NCBI RefSeq assembly: GCF_002135415.1
Contig: NZ_NEGJ01000008.1
Location: forward strand, 124,002 to 188,001
DNA length: 64,000 nucleotides
Direction: 5' to 3'
Source: Acinetobacter sp. ANC 3832
GTDB lineage: Bacteria; Pseudomonadota; Gammaproteobacteria; Pseudomonadales; Moraxellaceae
Numbering within the stretch: position 1 is the stretch's first letter; each line of letters begins with the position of its first letter. The notes under the pieces are model-generated. The model saw only the letters and a program-made list of their open reading frames with translations, was not told where the DNA came from and ran no database searches. Position numbers and translations under genes: made by a program. This document shows, in pieces, positions 1 through 8,062 of the stretch.

Positions 1-2
1 CC

Positions 3-914
3 ATCTACAAACCCACTATTCCTGATTTAAGGCAAAAACAAGACCCTATACCTTTGAGTGATTTTTTTTACGAAGTCTTGGATGATGTCCAAAAGAAACA
101 GGAATGGTATGTTGAATTTTTGCTCGAGAATAACGCAGAAAAATTAAATTTCGTGGGTAGATTCAAAAATCATGAAGATATAAATGTTACTACTATCGCC
201 AGCGATATACGTAAAACATTAAATCTACCAATAAATTTAAACACAAGAACTAACAGGGAGCATTACCTAAAGCTACTAATCGAGCGCTGTGAAAAAGTAG
301 GTATTTTAGTTTTTAAAAATAGTATTGTTAAATATGCAACTCGAAAAACTCTAGATACTAATGAGTTTCGTGGCTTTGTTCTTAGTAATGAATATGCTCC
401 AGCTATATTTTTAAATGGTCAAGATATGCCATCTGCCATGATTTTTACTCTTGCTCACGAATTAGCACACATCTGGTTAGGAGAATCAGGTGTTGATGAT
501 TTAGATATTTATGGGAACAATCCAACAGAGGTTTTGTGCAACAAAATTGCAGCATCTGTCCTCGTTTCCAATAGTGAGTTTGATGAAGCTTGGGAAATAT
601 ACCATGGAGATATTTCTTGGGTAGCTAATGCCCTTCATGTAAGTAAATTGATGATTGCTAGATTAGCACTTACTTACAACAAGATTACATCAATCGAATA
701 TAAAACTATTCACGAATCAGAAAAAGAAGCCTACAACAATATCCCCAAAAAGGATGGTGCACCTAGTTTCTTAAAGCTAGTGCCAGGAAGAAATAGTCGG
801 TTATTAACTAATGCAGTAGTAAATCAAGCTGTATCAGGCAATATGCTATTAAGGGATGCTGGGAGATTATTAAATGTCAGCCCACAAAACATTATGAAAT
901 TGGGTGGCATATAA
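3..914 (+). CDS. ImmA/IrrE-family metallo-endopeptidase, 5'-truncated by the window edge
   Basis: Zinc-peptidase domain of the ImmA/IrrE type, which cleaves or binds repressors; such proteins often act as the antitoxin-like partner in toxin-antitoxin modules. The HELAH zinc motif is encoded at 456-470, preceded by the hydrophobic MIFTLA segment typical of the family. The reading frame is open to the window edge (codons IYKPTIPDLRQKQDPIPL precede the first in-frame TTG at 54), so the true start and probably an N-terminal XRE-type HTH lie outside. The stop overlaps the next start by one base, implying translational coupling. Family assignment is firm; the antitoxin role is inferred from the neighbour. 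Confidence 0.85.
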   Translation: MYKPTIPDLRQKQDPIPLSDFFYEVLDDVQKKQEWYVEFLLENNAEKLNFVGRFKNHEDINVTTIASDIRKTLNLPINLNTRTNREHYLKLLIERCEKVGILVFKNSIVKYATRKTLDTNEFRGFVLSNEYAPAIFLNGQDMPSAMIFTLAHELAHIWLGESGVDDLDIYGNNPTEVLCNKIAASVLVSNSEFDEAWEIYHGDISWVANALHVSKLMIARLALTYNKITSIEYKTIHESEKEAYNNIPKKDGAPSFLKLVPGRNSRLLTNAVVNQAVSGNMLLRDAGRLLNVSPQNIMKLGGI

Positions 915-1447
915 TGCAGACAAAATATTTACTAGATGCGAATATATTCATTGAATCACACAATCTTCATTATCATCCTTCTTTTTGTGAAAAATTCTGG
1001 GATTGGATTGTTAGTGGACATAAAGAAGGGATATTTTATAGTATTGATAGGATCAAAGGAGAGCTTGTTCATCAAGCAAAAAGTGATGATGAGCTGTCAA
1101 TAAGATTGCGTGAAGAAAGAATACCTTCTAATTTTTTCATCCCAAGTTTACCAGACCCAATAGTCGCTCAACAATATGGTCATCTTATGGGGTGGTTAGA
1201 TTCCAAAACAACCCATTATTTGCCCAAAGCAATAAAAGAATTTCAAGATCATAAAATTGCTGATCCATTTTTGGTAGCAACAGCTATGGCTCACAACTAT
1301 GTGATTGTGACTAAAGAAAAGTCAAATCCTGAAGCTAAGAATAGAGTTAAAATTCCAGATGCTGCTTCCGAAAACCGAGTAAAGTGCATCACTCTACAGC
1401 AACTTTTAAGAAGACACGCTCATAACGACTTTGAATTTATATTATAA
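914..1447 (+). CDS. DUF4411 family protein (PIN-like, probable toxin)
   Basis: A 177-aa protein beginning MQTKYLLDANIFIES, the typical N-terminus of DUF4411 proteins, which have a PIN-like nuclease fold. Candidate acidic metal ligands are Asp8 and the Asp residues in the C-terminal DHKIADPFLVATA segment, followed by the strand YVIVTKE. ImmA/IrrE plus DUF4411 gene pairs are a recurring bacterial arrangement regarded as toxin-antitoxin-like; here the ATG overlaps the upstream stop by one base. RNase activity is inferred from the fold, not visible directly. A terminator follows at 1466-1487. Confidence 0.8.
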   Translation: MQTKYLLDANIFIESHNLHYHPSFCEKFWDWIVSGHKEGIFYSIDRIKGELVHQAKSDDELSIRLREERIPSNFFIPSLPDPIVAQQYGHLMGWLDSKTTHYLPKAIKEFQDHKIADPFLVATAMAHNYVIVTKEKSNPEAKNRVKIPDAASENRVKCITLQQLLRRHAHNDFEFIL

Positions 1448-1465
1448 ATTTAACAAACCTTATCG

Positions 1466-1487
1466 AACCCACCCTGTGTGGGTTTTC
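1466..1487 (+). terminator. Rho-independent terminator after the ImmA/DUF4411 pair
   Basis: Stem aacccac/gtgggtt with a short loop followed by T-rich sequence, 19 bp after the DUF4411 stop. Confidence 0.75.
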
Positions 1488-1722
1488 TATTGTCTATTGA
1501 AAGATAAAAAATCTTCATCAATATTTTACGAAAACATTTTGGGTAATTTATAAAAATAAAGCTTTAAATGAGTGCTTTTTGTTTTCAGTATTTATGTGAT
1601 TGAAAATTTAAAAGTTATATCAATTAATTACATTTGAAAAATGTATGACTCAGTTAGCATAAAATCAATATTTTGAAAAATAAATTTTACTTTCAATAGA
1701 ATATTTTTAATAAAGTAAAAAA

Positions 1723-1738
1723 TGGCACTCATATTGCA
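1723..1738 (+). promoter_or_regulatory. Sigma-54 (RpoN) promoter upstream of the amidase gene
   Basis: TGGCAC, five bases, then TTGCA: an exact match to the -24/-12 consensus TGGCAC-N5-TTGCW. It lies 53 bp before the TTG start, leaving a short leader. Upstream is a 9-bp inverted repeat (1685-1693 and 1712-1720). The rest of 1488-1790 holds no gene. Sigma-54 control would fit a nitrogen-scavenging amidase activated by an NtrC-type protein; that link is inferred. Confidence 0.7.
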
Positions 1739-1790
1739 TCAATAAAAAAGTAATTAAATAAATTTTGTTATAAAAACGGGGAGTCTAATT

Positions 1791-3020
1791 TTGAAAAAGT
1801 CATTTTTATCTTTAGTTATATGTGGAACATTTTTCATGAATTCCGCTCAAGCCGAAGAGTTTGAAGTTCTAAAGCAAATTTTTGATAAACCAACATTATT
1901 AAAAAGTGGAAATTACACTGGTAATTATTATGTTCCTTCGACTTTAAATACGATCCAGTGGGGATATTTACCAAACAAAGACTCAAAGCCAGTATTAACT
2001 GTTCCATCTGGTAGTGTTGTTACTTTTGATACAGTTTCACATGAAGGGTTACTTGAAGACCAAGGGCGAGATGCTGAGAAATACTTTAAATCGAAAGGCG
2101 TAAAATCAGAATTCATTCTAGATGAAGCAAAAAATATTACTAAATCAAAACTTGATCATGACTTCCATAAAGATGGACCACATATTGTTACTGGACCAGT
2201 TCTGGTTCAAGATGCAGAACCTGGTGATATTCTGAAAGTAGAAGTGATTAAAGTTGAACCACGTGTTCCATATGGAGTTATTTCAAATCGTCATGGTAAA
2301 GGTGCTTTAGTTGGTGAATTCCCTAAAATTAAACCACAAGCAAATCCATCAGCTGAGCATCCTGAACGCTATGGCAATGTTTCAGTTTTCACGCCAATTG
2401 AAAAAAACGCTAAAGGTGATTATGAAGGGGTCTTAAAAACAGACTCAGGGAAATCTATTCGCTTTCCACTCTACCCTTTTATGGGAATCATGGGGGTAGC
2501 AGCAAATACGTCAGAACCAGTAAATTCCGTTCCTCCTGCATTATACGGTGGTAATATTGATATAAATGAACTAGGCGCTGGTTCTACAGTTTATTACCCA
2601 GTACAAGTAAAGGGCGGATTATTTTATACAGGTGATAGTCACTTTGCTCAAGGTGGTGGTGAAGTTGCTTTAACAGCACTTGAAGCGTCTGCTCGAGCTA
2701 CATTAAAACTCACTCTACTTAAAGCTGGTAAAGACAAAATACCTGGGAAAGAAATACAACAACCTTTAGGGGAGAATGATAATTTTTGGATTACCATTGG
2801 TCTTGATGAAGATTTAAATCAAGCGATGAAAAAATCTACACGTGAAGCTATCCGTTTCTTAAACCAAGAATATGGAATTGATGAAACTATTGCTTATGCC
2901 TACTTAAGTGCTGCAACTAATTTTAATGTTTCACAAGTTGTAGATAAAACTAAAGGTATTCACGCAATGATTCGCAAAGCTGACTTTGAAGAGTTTAAAA
3001 CTGATAAGAAAAAAGACTAA
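1791..3020 (+). CDS. Exported acetamidase/formamidase family protein
   Basis: Predicted to hydrolyse small amides to ammonia and the acid. A signal peptide is clear (MKKSFLSL..., hydrophobic core, cleavage after AQA near residue 21), so it probably acts in the periplasm. Family landmarks are GDILKVEVIKVEP, the mid-protein GGNID motif and the GLFYTGDSHFAQGGGE segment, close to the ALFxxGDxHAxQGDGE signature of FmdA/AmdA proteins. Start is TTG at 1791, supported by the ggggag ribosome site at 1778-1783 and by the signal peptide. At 409 aa it is of family length. It stands alone between terminators behind a sigma-54 promoter. The real substrate is unknown. Confidence 0.88.
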   Translation: MKKSFLSLVICGTFFMNSAQAEEFEVLKQIFDKPTLLKSGNYTGNYYVPSTLNTIQWGYLPNKDSKPVLTVPSGSVVTFDTVSHEGLLEDQGRDAEKYFKSKGVKSEFILDEAKNITKSKLDHDFHKDGPHIVTGPVLVQDAEPGDILKVEVIKVEPRVPYGVISNRHGKGALVGEFPKIKPQANPSAEHPERYGNVSVFTPIEKNAKGDYEGVLKTDSGKSIRFPLYPFMGIMGVAANTSEPVNSVPPALYGGNIDINELGAGSTVYYPVQVKGGLFYTGDSHFAQGGGEVALTALEASARATLKLTLLKAGKDKIPGKEIQQPLGENDNFWITIGLDEDLNQAMKKSTREAIRFLNQEYGIDETIAYAYLSAATNFNVSQVVDKTKGIHAMIRKADFEEFKTDKKKD

Positions 3021-3039
3021 AATTCTTAGTTTTAATTTT

Positions 3040-3068
3040 AACCCGTTACTCATTTAGTAGCGGGTTTT
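3040..3068 (+). terminator. Terminator after the amidase gene
   Basis: Stem aacccgttac / gtagcgggtt (one G-T pair), 7-base loop, then TTTTC. Confidence 0.8.
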
Positions 3069-3179
3069 CTTTTGCCTATTAAAGCATAAAATTAAGATTT
3101 TTTAAAATAATGTAAGTTTTCTTATAATTAATATTAACAATAAAGATAAGATTTCTTATATTTATCTCACAGACAAACA

Positions 3180-3213
3180 AAAGCCCCAACACTTGCAGGC
3201 GACGGGGCTTTTA
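3180..3213 (+). terminator. GC-rich hairpin ahead of the phage-like block
   Basis: AAAGCCCC and GGGGCTTTT arms flank a 16-base loop, 20 bp before the ATG at 3233. Its form is a terminator, but no coding region lies just upstream on this strand, so it may be a leader hairpin or attenuator of the phage-like genes. Confidence 0.55.
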
Positions 3214-3232
3214 CTCAAAGAGCCAGATAAGT

Positions 3233-3667
3233 ATGAACATAAAATCAAATCCGATCAACTATATAGCTGTAACAGTTCTTGTGGCTTCTGTATCACTTGG
3301 TGCATTAGCACTCAATTACACGCCTCAAGCGACGATATATAGCCCCGCTTTCGCTGTACCAAACACAACTCCTGTCGAATATGGCATTCAAGCATTAAAA
3401 CTCACTTCTGATAAATCTGGCGTAGCAACTATCAAGCTTGATGGATTTTTGGTTCAGGTTGGCTTTGACTTTGAAATGCACCCAGACAGCTACGGTGTAA
3501 CTGGTTCTGATTTCACAGCAATAGAAATCAATAATCTTTCAGTAGATCAAATCACCGATTTAAACGGCAAAACATACCGTGATTTCACTGATTACAACGA
3601 TCATCGCAATATCAATCTGTTGATCTCTGCTTATATCGAAAAAAATAATCTAGTGGAGGCTGTGTAA
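3233..3667 (+). CDS. Hypothetical protein of phage-like block with N-terminal membrane/signal segment
   Basis: A 144-aa protein with an N-terminal hydrophobic stretch (about residues 9-27, INYIAVTVLVASVSLGALAL) that may be a signal peptide or membrane anchor; the rest is soluble and slightly acidic. No family recognised. It is the first gene of a tightly packed set (1-base overlap with the next gene) ending in an excisionase-like HTH gene and facing an integrase, so it is probably a prophage or island accessory gene. It may begin a few codons later, as no strong ribosome site precedes the ATG. Confidence 0.65.
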   Translation: MNIKSNPINYIAVTVLVASVSLGALALNYTPQATIYSPAFAVPNTTPVEYGIQALKLTSDKSGVATIKLDGFLVQVGFDFEMHPDSYGVTGSDFTAIEINNLSVDQITDLNGKTYRDFTDYNDHRNINLLISAYIEKNNLVEAV

Positions 3668-4026
3668 TGACTTCTACTACTCAATCTCCTGAAGTTATTA
3701 ACTTCGGAAAATTCAAAGGTACAGCGCTAACCGAACTAAAACACAGTTATGTTCGCTGGTTACTAACTCTCGAAGCTCTGAATGAAAACTTACGTAAAAG
3801 CTTGAAATCGTTGCCTTGGATTCAAGAAGAACTTGATCGAGAATCTGCGTTCCAAAAGCGTAAAGCTAAAGCGATTCTCTTTAGTCAGCCTTGCTTTCAG
3901 CGTGAGCGTTACTCGGCTAACCAAAGCTACTACAAGTTGGCTACATCTGACAGTAACGAGTCTTGCTTATTAATGGCTAAGATCAAAAATAAGAAACACC
4001 AACTACATAAGCAGGTGGCTTCATGA
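3667..4026 (+). CDS. DUF3820 family protein (QSregVF_b type)
   Basis: The N-terminal segment INFGKFKGTALTELKHSYVRWL matches the short conserved core of DUF3820 (putative quorum-sensing-regulated virulence factor family), often found in phages and islands. The remaining C-terminal half is basic and unrecognised. The start overlaps the previous stop by one base and the stop overlaps the next ATG, so the genes are translationally coupled. Function is unknown; the family name comes from early annotation and says little about the job. Confidence 0.72.
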   Translation: MTSTTQSPEVINFGKFKGTALTELKHSYVRWLLTLEALNENLRKSLKSLPWIQEELDRESAFQKRKAKAILFSQPCFQRERYSANQSYYKLATSDSNESCLLMAKIKNKKHQLHKQVAS

Positions 4027-4166
4027 AATTCAACTATTCCTCTATCACCCGAACACTCACTGTGTTCGGGGCAAAGATGACCCACGTGTTTAGTAACGTC
4101 GGTGTGGGTGAAATTGAAGAACTAGTTACGGATGCGAAATTTAAAGAAGCGAATTGGAGAAAATAA
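4023..4166 (+). CDS. Small hypothetical protein, 47 aa
   Basis: A short frame starting MKFNYSSITRTLTVFGAKM and ending KFKEANWRK. It fills exactly the space between two coupled genes: its ATG overlaps the upstream stop (ATGA) and its TAA overlaps the next ATG (TAATG). This packing is the main support. Such small proteins are common next to phage excisionases. No known function. Confidence 0.6.
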   Translation: MKFNYSSITRTLTVFGAKMTHVFSNVGVGEIEELVTDAKFKEANWRK

Positions 4167-4438
4167 TGACTCTTAGAAATTTAACTTCAGTCTCTGAAGA
4201 GGAAAAATGTAACGTCTTAAACCGTTTCTTAATGGCTCATGAAGATCAACTCTTCCCCCAAGAAGTAGTAGCATTATATCTCAATTGCTCACCTTGGACT
4301 TTGGCTAAGATGCGTACCGAAGATGAGGCACTACCATTTTCTAAAATTGGATCAAGAGTGGCATATAAAAAACGTGATGTTTTAAGCTACTTACAGTCAA
4401 AGACAGTTACCAACACTGCTCAATATCAAAAAACTTAA
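4166..4438 (+). CDS. Excisionase/AlpA-type helix-turn-helix protein
   Basis: A 90-aa DNA-binding protein: the segment from LFPQEVVALYLNCSPWTLAKM to KIGSRVAYKKRDVLSYL is a MerR/AlpA-like winged HTH as used by excisionases and island regulators. The ATG at 4166 is chosen over an in-frame TTG 12 bases upstream because a ggaga ribosome site sits 6 bases before it and it overlaps the previous stop. It faces the integrase gene and ends in a shared terminator, as expected for a recombination directionality factor, though a transcriptional regulator is equally possible. Confidence 0.75.
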   Translation: MTLRNLTSVSEEEKCNVLNRFLMAHEDQLFPQEVVALYLNCSPWTLAKMRTEDEALPFSKIGSRVAYKKRDVLSYLQSKTVTNTAQYQKT

Positions 4439-4458
4439 AGCGGATTATTCCGCTTTTT
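4436..4458. terminator. Bidirectional terminator between HTH gene and integrase
   Basis: Stem aaagcgg/ccgcttt with a 6-base loop and T run; it lies between the convergent stops at 4438 and 4445 and overlaps the integrase 3' end. Confidence 0.75.
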
Positions 4459-5718
4459 TAAACTCTTTTAATCGCTCAATCCAAACTGCATCGTGATTAA
4501 AACAATCTATTTTCTCTTGATATACCGCTTCAATCATATTCATACAAAGCCTTAATTCCTCCATAGGTATTTGAACATAGCCGCCTGTTACATCTACCCG
4601 AGCTTTAGCAGTATGATTTAACAAGCGTTTCGTCACATAAATATTAAAACGCAATAAGTTACAGATTGTAGCAAAGGTGCGTCTAAAGTCATGAGTCGAT
4701 ACATAAAAATCTACTTGCTCACCAATCCGCTTTAGAGTTTTATCAATAGTTGTTGCATGCACATTCCAAGAAGTTGGTATTTTTGTCGCAGGAAAAACCC
4801 TATCATTTTCCTTTAATAAAAAACGCCCCTTTAGAACTTCAATTAAGTGATCTCCGATAGGAAAACAATGTGATTTACCATTTTTAGTATCTGCAAATGT
4901 GATTACACCATTTTCAAGATCAACGTCGTCCCACTTCAAACTACATGCTTCTACACGGCGACACCCGGTATACATCACAAATAAGATAATATCTCTATGC
5001 GTATTACTTCGAGCTGTATCTTCTAGATTAAGTTCATCTTGATAATTTAATACTGCCTTATAATATTTAAAAATCACATCTCTGTTTAAATAGCGTTCAC
5101 GACTCTTAATTTTATTCCATCCAACCGTTATAGAAATTACATCAATAGGATTGGTCTTCAGAATAGGCTTTTCATCTGTTGAGTAAAGTACATGCATATA
5201 TTTCCATAACGTACCTAACATTGAAATTGCACCATTGGCACTCGATTCACTAATTGCTGAGGTTTCAAGAAATTTATCTAATAAGCTATTTTTAGTGACT
5301 TCAAATATTTTATGATTGCCCCAGCCTTTTAAATAAAGATCTACATATTTTCGATACTGACGTATTGTTTTGGGTTTAAAATCATTTCGTGCAATGTAAA
5401 TTTCTAAGGCCTCATTAATAGTAATAAGTAAAGGATCACTCTCATCTTTGAGTGCTTGCTTCTTAATGAACTCACCATTAAGGATTTGAGAAATGATTAA
5501 TTGTGCTTTTTTTCTAGCGCCTGCAGCGGAAATCCCATCAGTTTGACCAACTACAACACGGAAAAGTTCATTGTTATATTTCTATCGACAATAAATGTTT
5601 TGCTTTTAGGTGTTACTCGTACAGCGAAACCAATTAAATCGGTGTCACGATAAATAATCTGCCCTTTTTCAGCAAAATCTAAATCATCTACATTTTGCTT
5701 ATTAATTCTAATCTTCAT
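4445..5718 (-). pseudogene. Tyrosine-recombinase integrase, single frameshift
   Basis: Site-specific integrase in two frames. The N-terminus (ATG at 5718, MKIRINKQNVDDLDF...) is an Arm-type DNA-binding domain ending ...KTFIVDRN. A one-base loss near 5574-5582 then shifts the frame, which resumes at NNELFRVVVGQTDG and stays open to 4445. The catalytic domain is complete: Arg in GCRRVEA, His/Arg in STHDFRRTF, His in LNHT and Tyr in TGGYVQ. Restoring one base gives about 424 aa, a normal length. No internal translation start is obvious in the second part until residue-equivalent MLGTLW. Either a recent mutation or a sequencing error. Confidence 0.85.
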
Positions 5719-5768
5719 AAGAACTCGATATATTTTTAAGACGACCCATTTAAAAGAATTTCTCAAGA

Positions 5769-6033
5769 GTATACAAATCGTATACATAAGCTATAAATTC
5801 AATTATATATCAAGCCAAAATACAATATAATATGTTGTTTTATATAGTTTTATTTTTTCATGTTACATCATGCTTGTATTATTATAGCAAAAGTAGAATC
5901 CTGCTAGGCGATGATGAATAGGTAGGGAGAGCATAAGGTTGTAATCAATTCTATTTTCAAGGAGTTATAAAATAAAGAGTTGTATGTGTTTGTACTAAAA
6001 TGCATTCATTTGTAATCCAACTGTATACAAATC
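5769..6033. repeat. Direct repeat GTATACAAATC upstream of the integrase
   Basis: The 11-mer occurs at 5769-5779 and 6023-6033; a further GTATAC lies at 5780-5785, five bases after the first. The copies sit just upstream of the integrase start, where arm-type integrase sites or operators are expected. Function is inferred from position only. Confidence 0.4.
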
Positions 6034-6386
6034 TTTCTAATCTAAATTATTACAAAATTTGCATACTACTTAAAAAGTATTCACTTTCAAGAATTCATAA
6101 TACTCTGCTATACATTTAATGTCTTTTAATAAAAATGCCTTACGCTATTCCAAAATTTACTTTCGATAATTTTAAGCTTCAATCGCACAATCCATTTTAT
6201 AAAGCTATTTATATCGCTCCCTGTTAACTTTTAAATCATTATGATCAATCTTCTCATAAATGATTACATAAAAACCATAAAGTAAAGTTCCTTAAGGGTT
6301 TGTACCAGTTTTATTGCATTTGCAGATTTAACACTATAAATAATTTAGATTGGTTGTTCGATTTAACTCTACATTTGAGGTATGAA
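5786..6386. other. Long AT-rich intergenic region beside the integrase
   Basis: No convincing gene on either strand. A 30-codon frame from the ATG at 6135 has no ribosome site. No tRNA or tmRNA end is visible that could be the integration target. It contains the second GTATACAAATC copy and may be the island edge. Confidence 0.5.
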
Positions 6387-6620
6387 ATGACAACTATTAA
6401 TGCGACTGATATTAAAAAACATGCAGAAGTAATTGCGTCATGTGGCACTAAAGTAGGTGAAGTAGATCATCTTGAAGGCACAGATCAAATTAAACTCACG
6501 AAGCATGGTGATGGTCATCATCACCTCATCCCTATTTCTTGGGTAGGTGATATTAATGGTGACAAGGTTACGTTAAAAAAAGATTCTCAAGAAGTAAAAG
6601 ATAGTTGGACTTCTATTTAA
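6387..6620 (+). CDS. DUF2171 family protein
   Basis: A 77-aa soluble protein (MTTINATDIKKHAEVIAS...) with the small beta-rich core KVGEVDHLEGTDQIKL..HHLIPISWV..INGDKVTL seen in DUF2171 proteins, whose function is unknown. The ATG at 6387 follows a gagg ribosome site at 6377-6380; the frame is open upstream, but that part is unlike the family. A terminator follows directly, so it is probably monocistronic. Confidence 0.75.
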   Translation: MTTINATDIKKHAEVIASCGTKVGEVDHLEGTDQIKLTKHGDGHHHLIPISWVGDINGDKVTLKKDSQEVKDSWTSI

Positions 6621-6627
6621 TTGGATA

Positions 6628-6658
6628 TTAAAAAGCTCTCTTTTGAGAGCTTTTTATT
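6628..6658 (+). terminator. Terminator after the DUF2171 gene
   Basis: aaaagctctc ttt tgagagcttttt hairpin with T run, 10 bp after the stop. Confidence 0.8.
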
Positions 6659-6756
6659 TAATAAAACGAATGAAAGGCGCTTTGCCCTATTGCATAGACT
6701 AAAGCAGTTAAAAATAAATACATCACAACAAAAACGCTTATATCAATAACTTTCAT
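6658..6756 (-). CDS. Possible small membrane protein, 32 aa
   Basis: Minus-strand frame MKVIDISVFVVMYLFLTAL...HSFY: one hydrophobic helix (about residues 5-25) with short polar ends. A strong ggggaaa ribosome site precedes the ATG at 6756; an in-frame ATG lies four codons upstream. It converges on the DUF2171 terminator. Supported only by the ribosome site and membrane-helix composition. Confidence 0.4.
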   Translation of the reverse strand: MKVIDISVFVVMYLFLTALVYAIGQSAFHSFY

Positions 6757-6965
6757 TATTTTCCCCATTTTTTTGCTGTTCTTTTTTTATACTACATTAA
6801 TACAAGAACTCCAATGAAAAATATTCTTATTTACAAATTTTATTGTTATTTTATAAATAATTAAGTATATCTTAATTATGAATATACCAACACTTTCATT
6901 ACTAATAGCAATAGATAAATTAATGCTATGCTAAACACTCATACCAAATGAGTTGAGACAGTAAG

Positions 6966-7388
6966 ATGAAAAAAAGCTTAAGCATTGTAGTATTAACAGC
7001 TTTAATTACTGTTGGTGCACCTCCCACATTTGCAAAATCACTAGAAAAACAAGTGATATTCAAACAAGGGGAAAATAAAGCCGTTTTGAAAGGAAAATTC
7101 AAAGGCTATGATGATGTTCAATATACTTTACGTGCAAAACAAGGACAGACTTTAAAATATAAAATATCGAGTAATAAAAATTTAGCTTATATCAACATTT
7201 TTGCACCAAACAATAAACCAGGCAAAGATGAAGCTTTAATGATTGGATCTACTGACTCAACAGGTAAAATCGTTCTGCCATCCAATGGTGAGTACACAAT
7301 CCAAGTTTATCAAATGCGAAACAGTGCCCGTCGCAATACTGTCGTGAATTTCAGTCTAGATATACAAATTTTGAATAATGCACATTAA
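6966..7388 (+). CDS. Exported PliG-like lysozyme inhibitor (probable)
   Basis: A 140-aa exported protein with a signal peptide cleaved near PTFA/KS (residue 23). The mature part is an all-beta domain: VIFKQGENKAVLKGKFKGYDDVQYTL, then DEALMIGSTDS, and the C-terminal block GEYTIQVYQMRNSARR, which resembles the conserved end of periplasmic inhibitors of g-type lysozyme (PliG). In that family this region enters the lysozyme active site. The next gene, facing it, encodes a lysozyme. An alternative is a generic pre-peptidase C-terminal-like domain without inhibitory function. Confidence 0.55.
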   Translation: MKKSLSIVVLTALITVGAPPTFAKSLEKQVIFKQGENKAVLKGKFKGYDDVQYTLRAKQGQTLKYKISSNKNLAYINIFAPNNKPGKDEALMIGSTDSTGKIVLPSNGEYTIQVYQMRNSARRNTVVNFSLDIQILNNAH

Positions 7389-7469
7389 AATTGTGAGTAA
7401 TACAATTCAAGAGAAAATATTACTGTTCTAGATTTTAAATGTTAGTTATTTATTTTTCTAATTTTCACT

Positions 7470-7501
7470 ATTTTAAAAGCCCTCTAAAGGGCTTTTTTAA
7501 A
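7470..7501. terminator. Bidirectional terminator between inhibitor and lysozyme genes
   Basis: ttttaaaagccct ctaa agggctttttta hairpin; A/T tracts on both sides serve both convergent genes. Confidence 0.75.
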
Positions 7502-8062
7502 CAACTCTTTTTCAACTTTACGTCTATTCACAAGTCCTTGCATGGTATTACCACCCGCTTTCACCCATACATCAAACTGATTCGCTGCACTATAGTAATC
7601 ACCTGCATTCAACATTCTAAGTAAGGTAGAATCCTTAAATGCGCCAATACCAATGTTATAAGCAAGTGATACAAGTGCATCAAACTGATTTTGATTCAGT
7701 GATACAATAACTGCATTATTCACAGCTTGTTCAAACTTTCTCAAATCCGATTGCATATAGAACTTAGCCTGCTCACTTGTACAAGTATCACCATGTTTTA
7801 CTCTTACTCTATTCGGATAAATTGTCGTACCAAAACCGATCGTCCAAACACCAACACCGTCATCATAAGCTTTAAGCGCTTTACCCTCAAAACCACAAAT
7901 GAGATCAATAGAGTTTTGGCTTACACTAAACTGCTGATCAATCGCTATTCCAAAATTTTCAGAAACAACGGTATCTGAAGCCGTAGCAATGTCATCATAT
8001 TTAAATCTTTGCCTTAATTGTCTACAGCACCATTTATATATTTGATTAAAACTCATCTTCAT
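7484..8062 (-). CDS. GH24 (phage-type) lysozyme
   Basis: Muramidase of the T4-lysozyme/endolysin family, cutting the peptidoglycan glycan chain. The catalytic triad is intact and exactly spaced: Glu59 (GFEGK), Asp68 (AYDDG) and Thr74 (WTIGFGTT), matching E11/D20/T26 of T4. The C-terminal domain (LVSLAYNIGIGAFKDSTLL..., WVKAGGNTMQGLVNRRKVE) is complete. About 50 N-terminal residues are atypical, with no clear signal peptide, so export may need a holin or other route. It probably comes from a prophage; no holin or spanin gene is nearby. Confidence 0.88.
   Translation of the reverse strand: MKMSFNQIYKWCCRQLRQRFKYDDIATASDTVVSENFGIAIDQQFSVSQNSIDLICGFEGKALKAYDDGVGVWTIGFGTTIYPNRVRVKHGDTCTSEQAKFYMQSDLRKFEQAVNNAVIVSLNQNQFDALVSLAYNIGIGAFKDSTLLRMLNAGDYYSAANQFDVWVKAGGNTMQGLVNRRKVEKELFKKAL

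Noticed and set aside
5786..6386. Possible tRNA or tmRNA attachment site next to the integrase
   Set aside because: No cloverleaf, TTC-loop or CCA end could be found on either strand.
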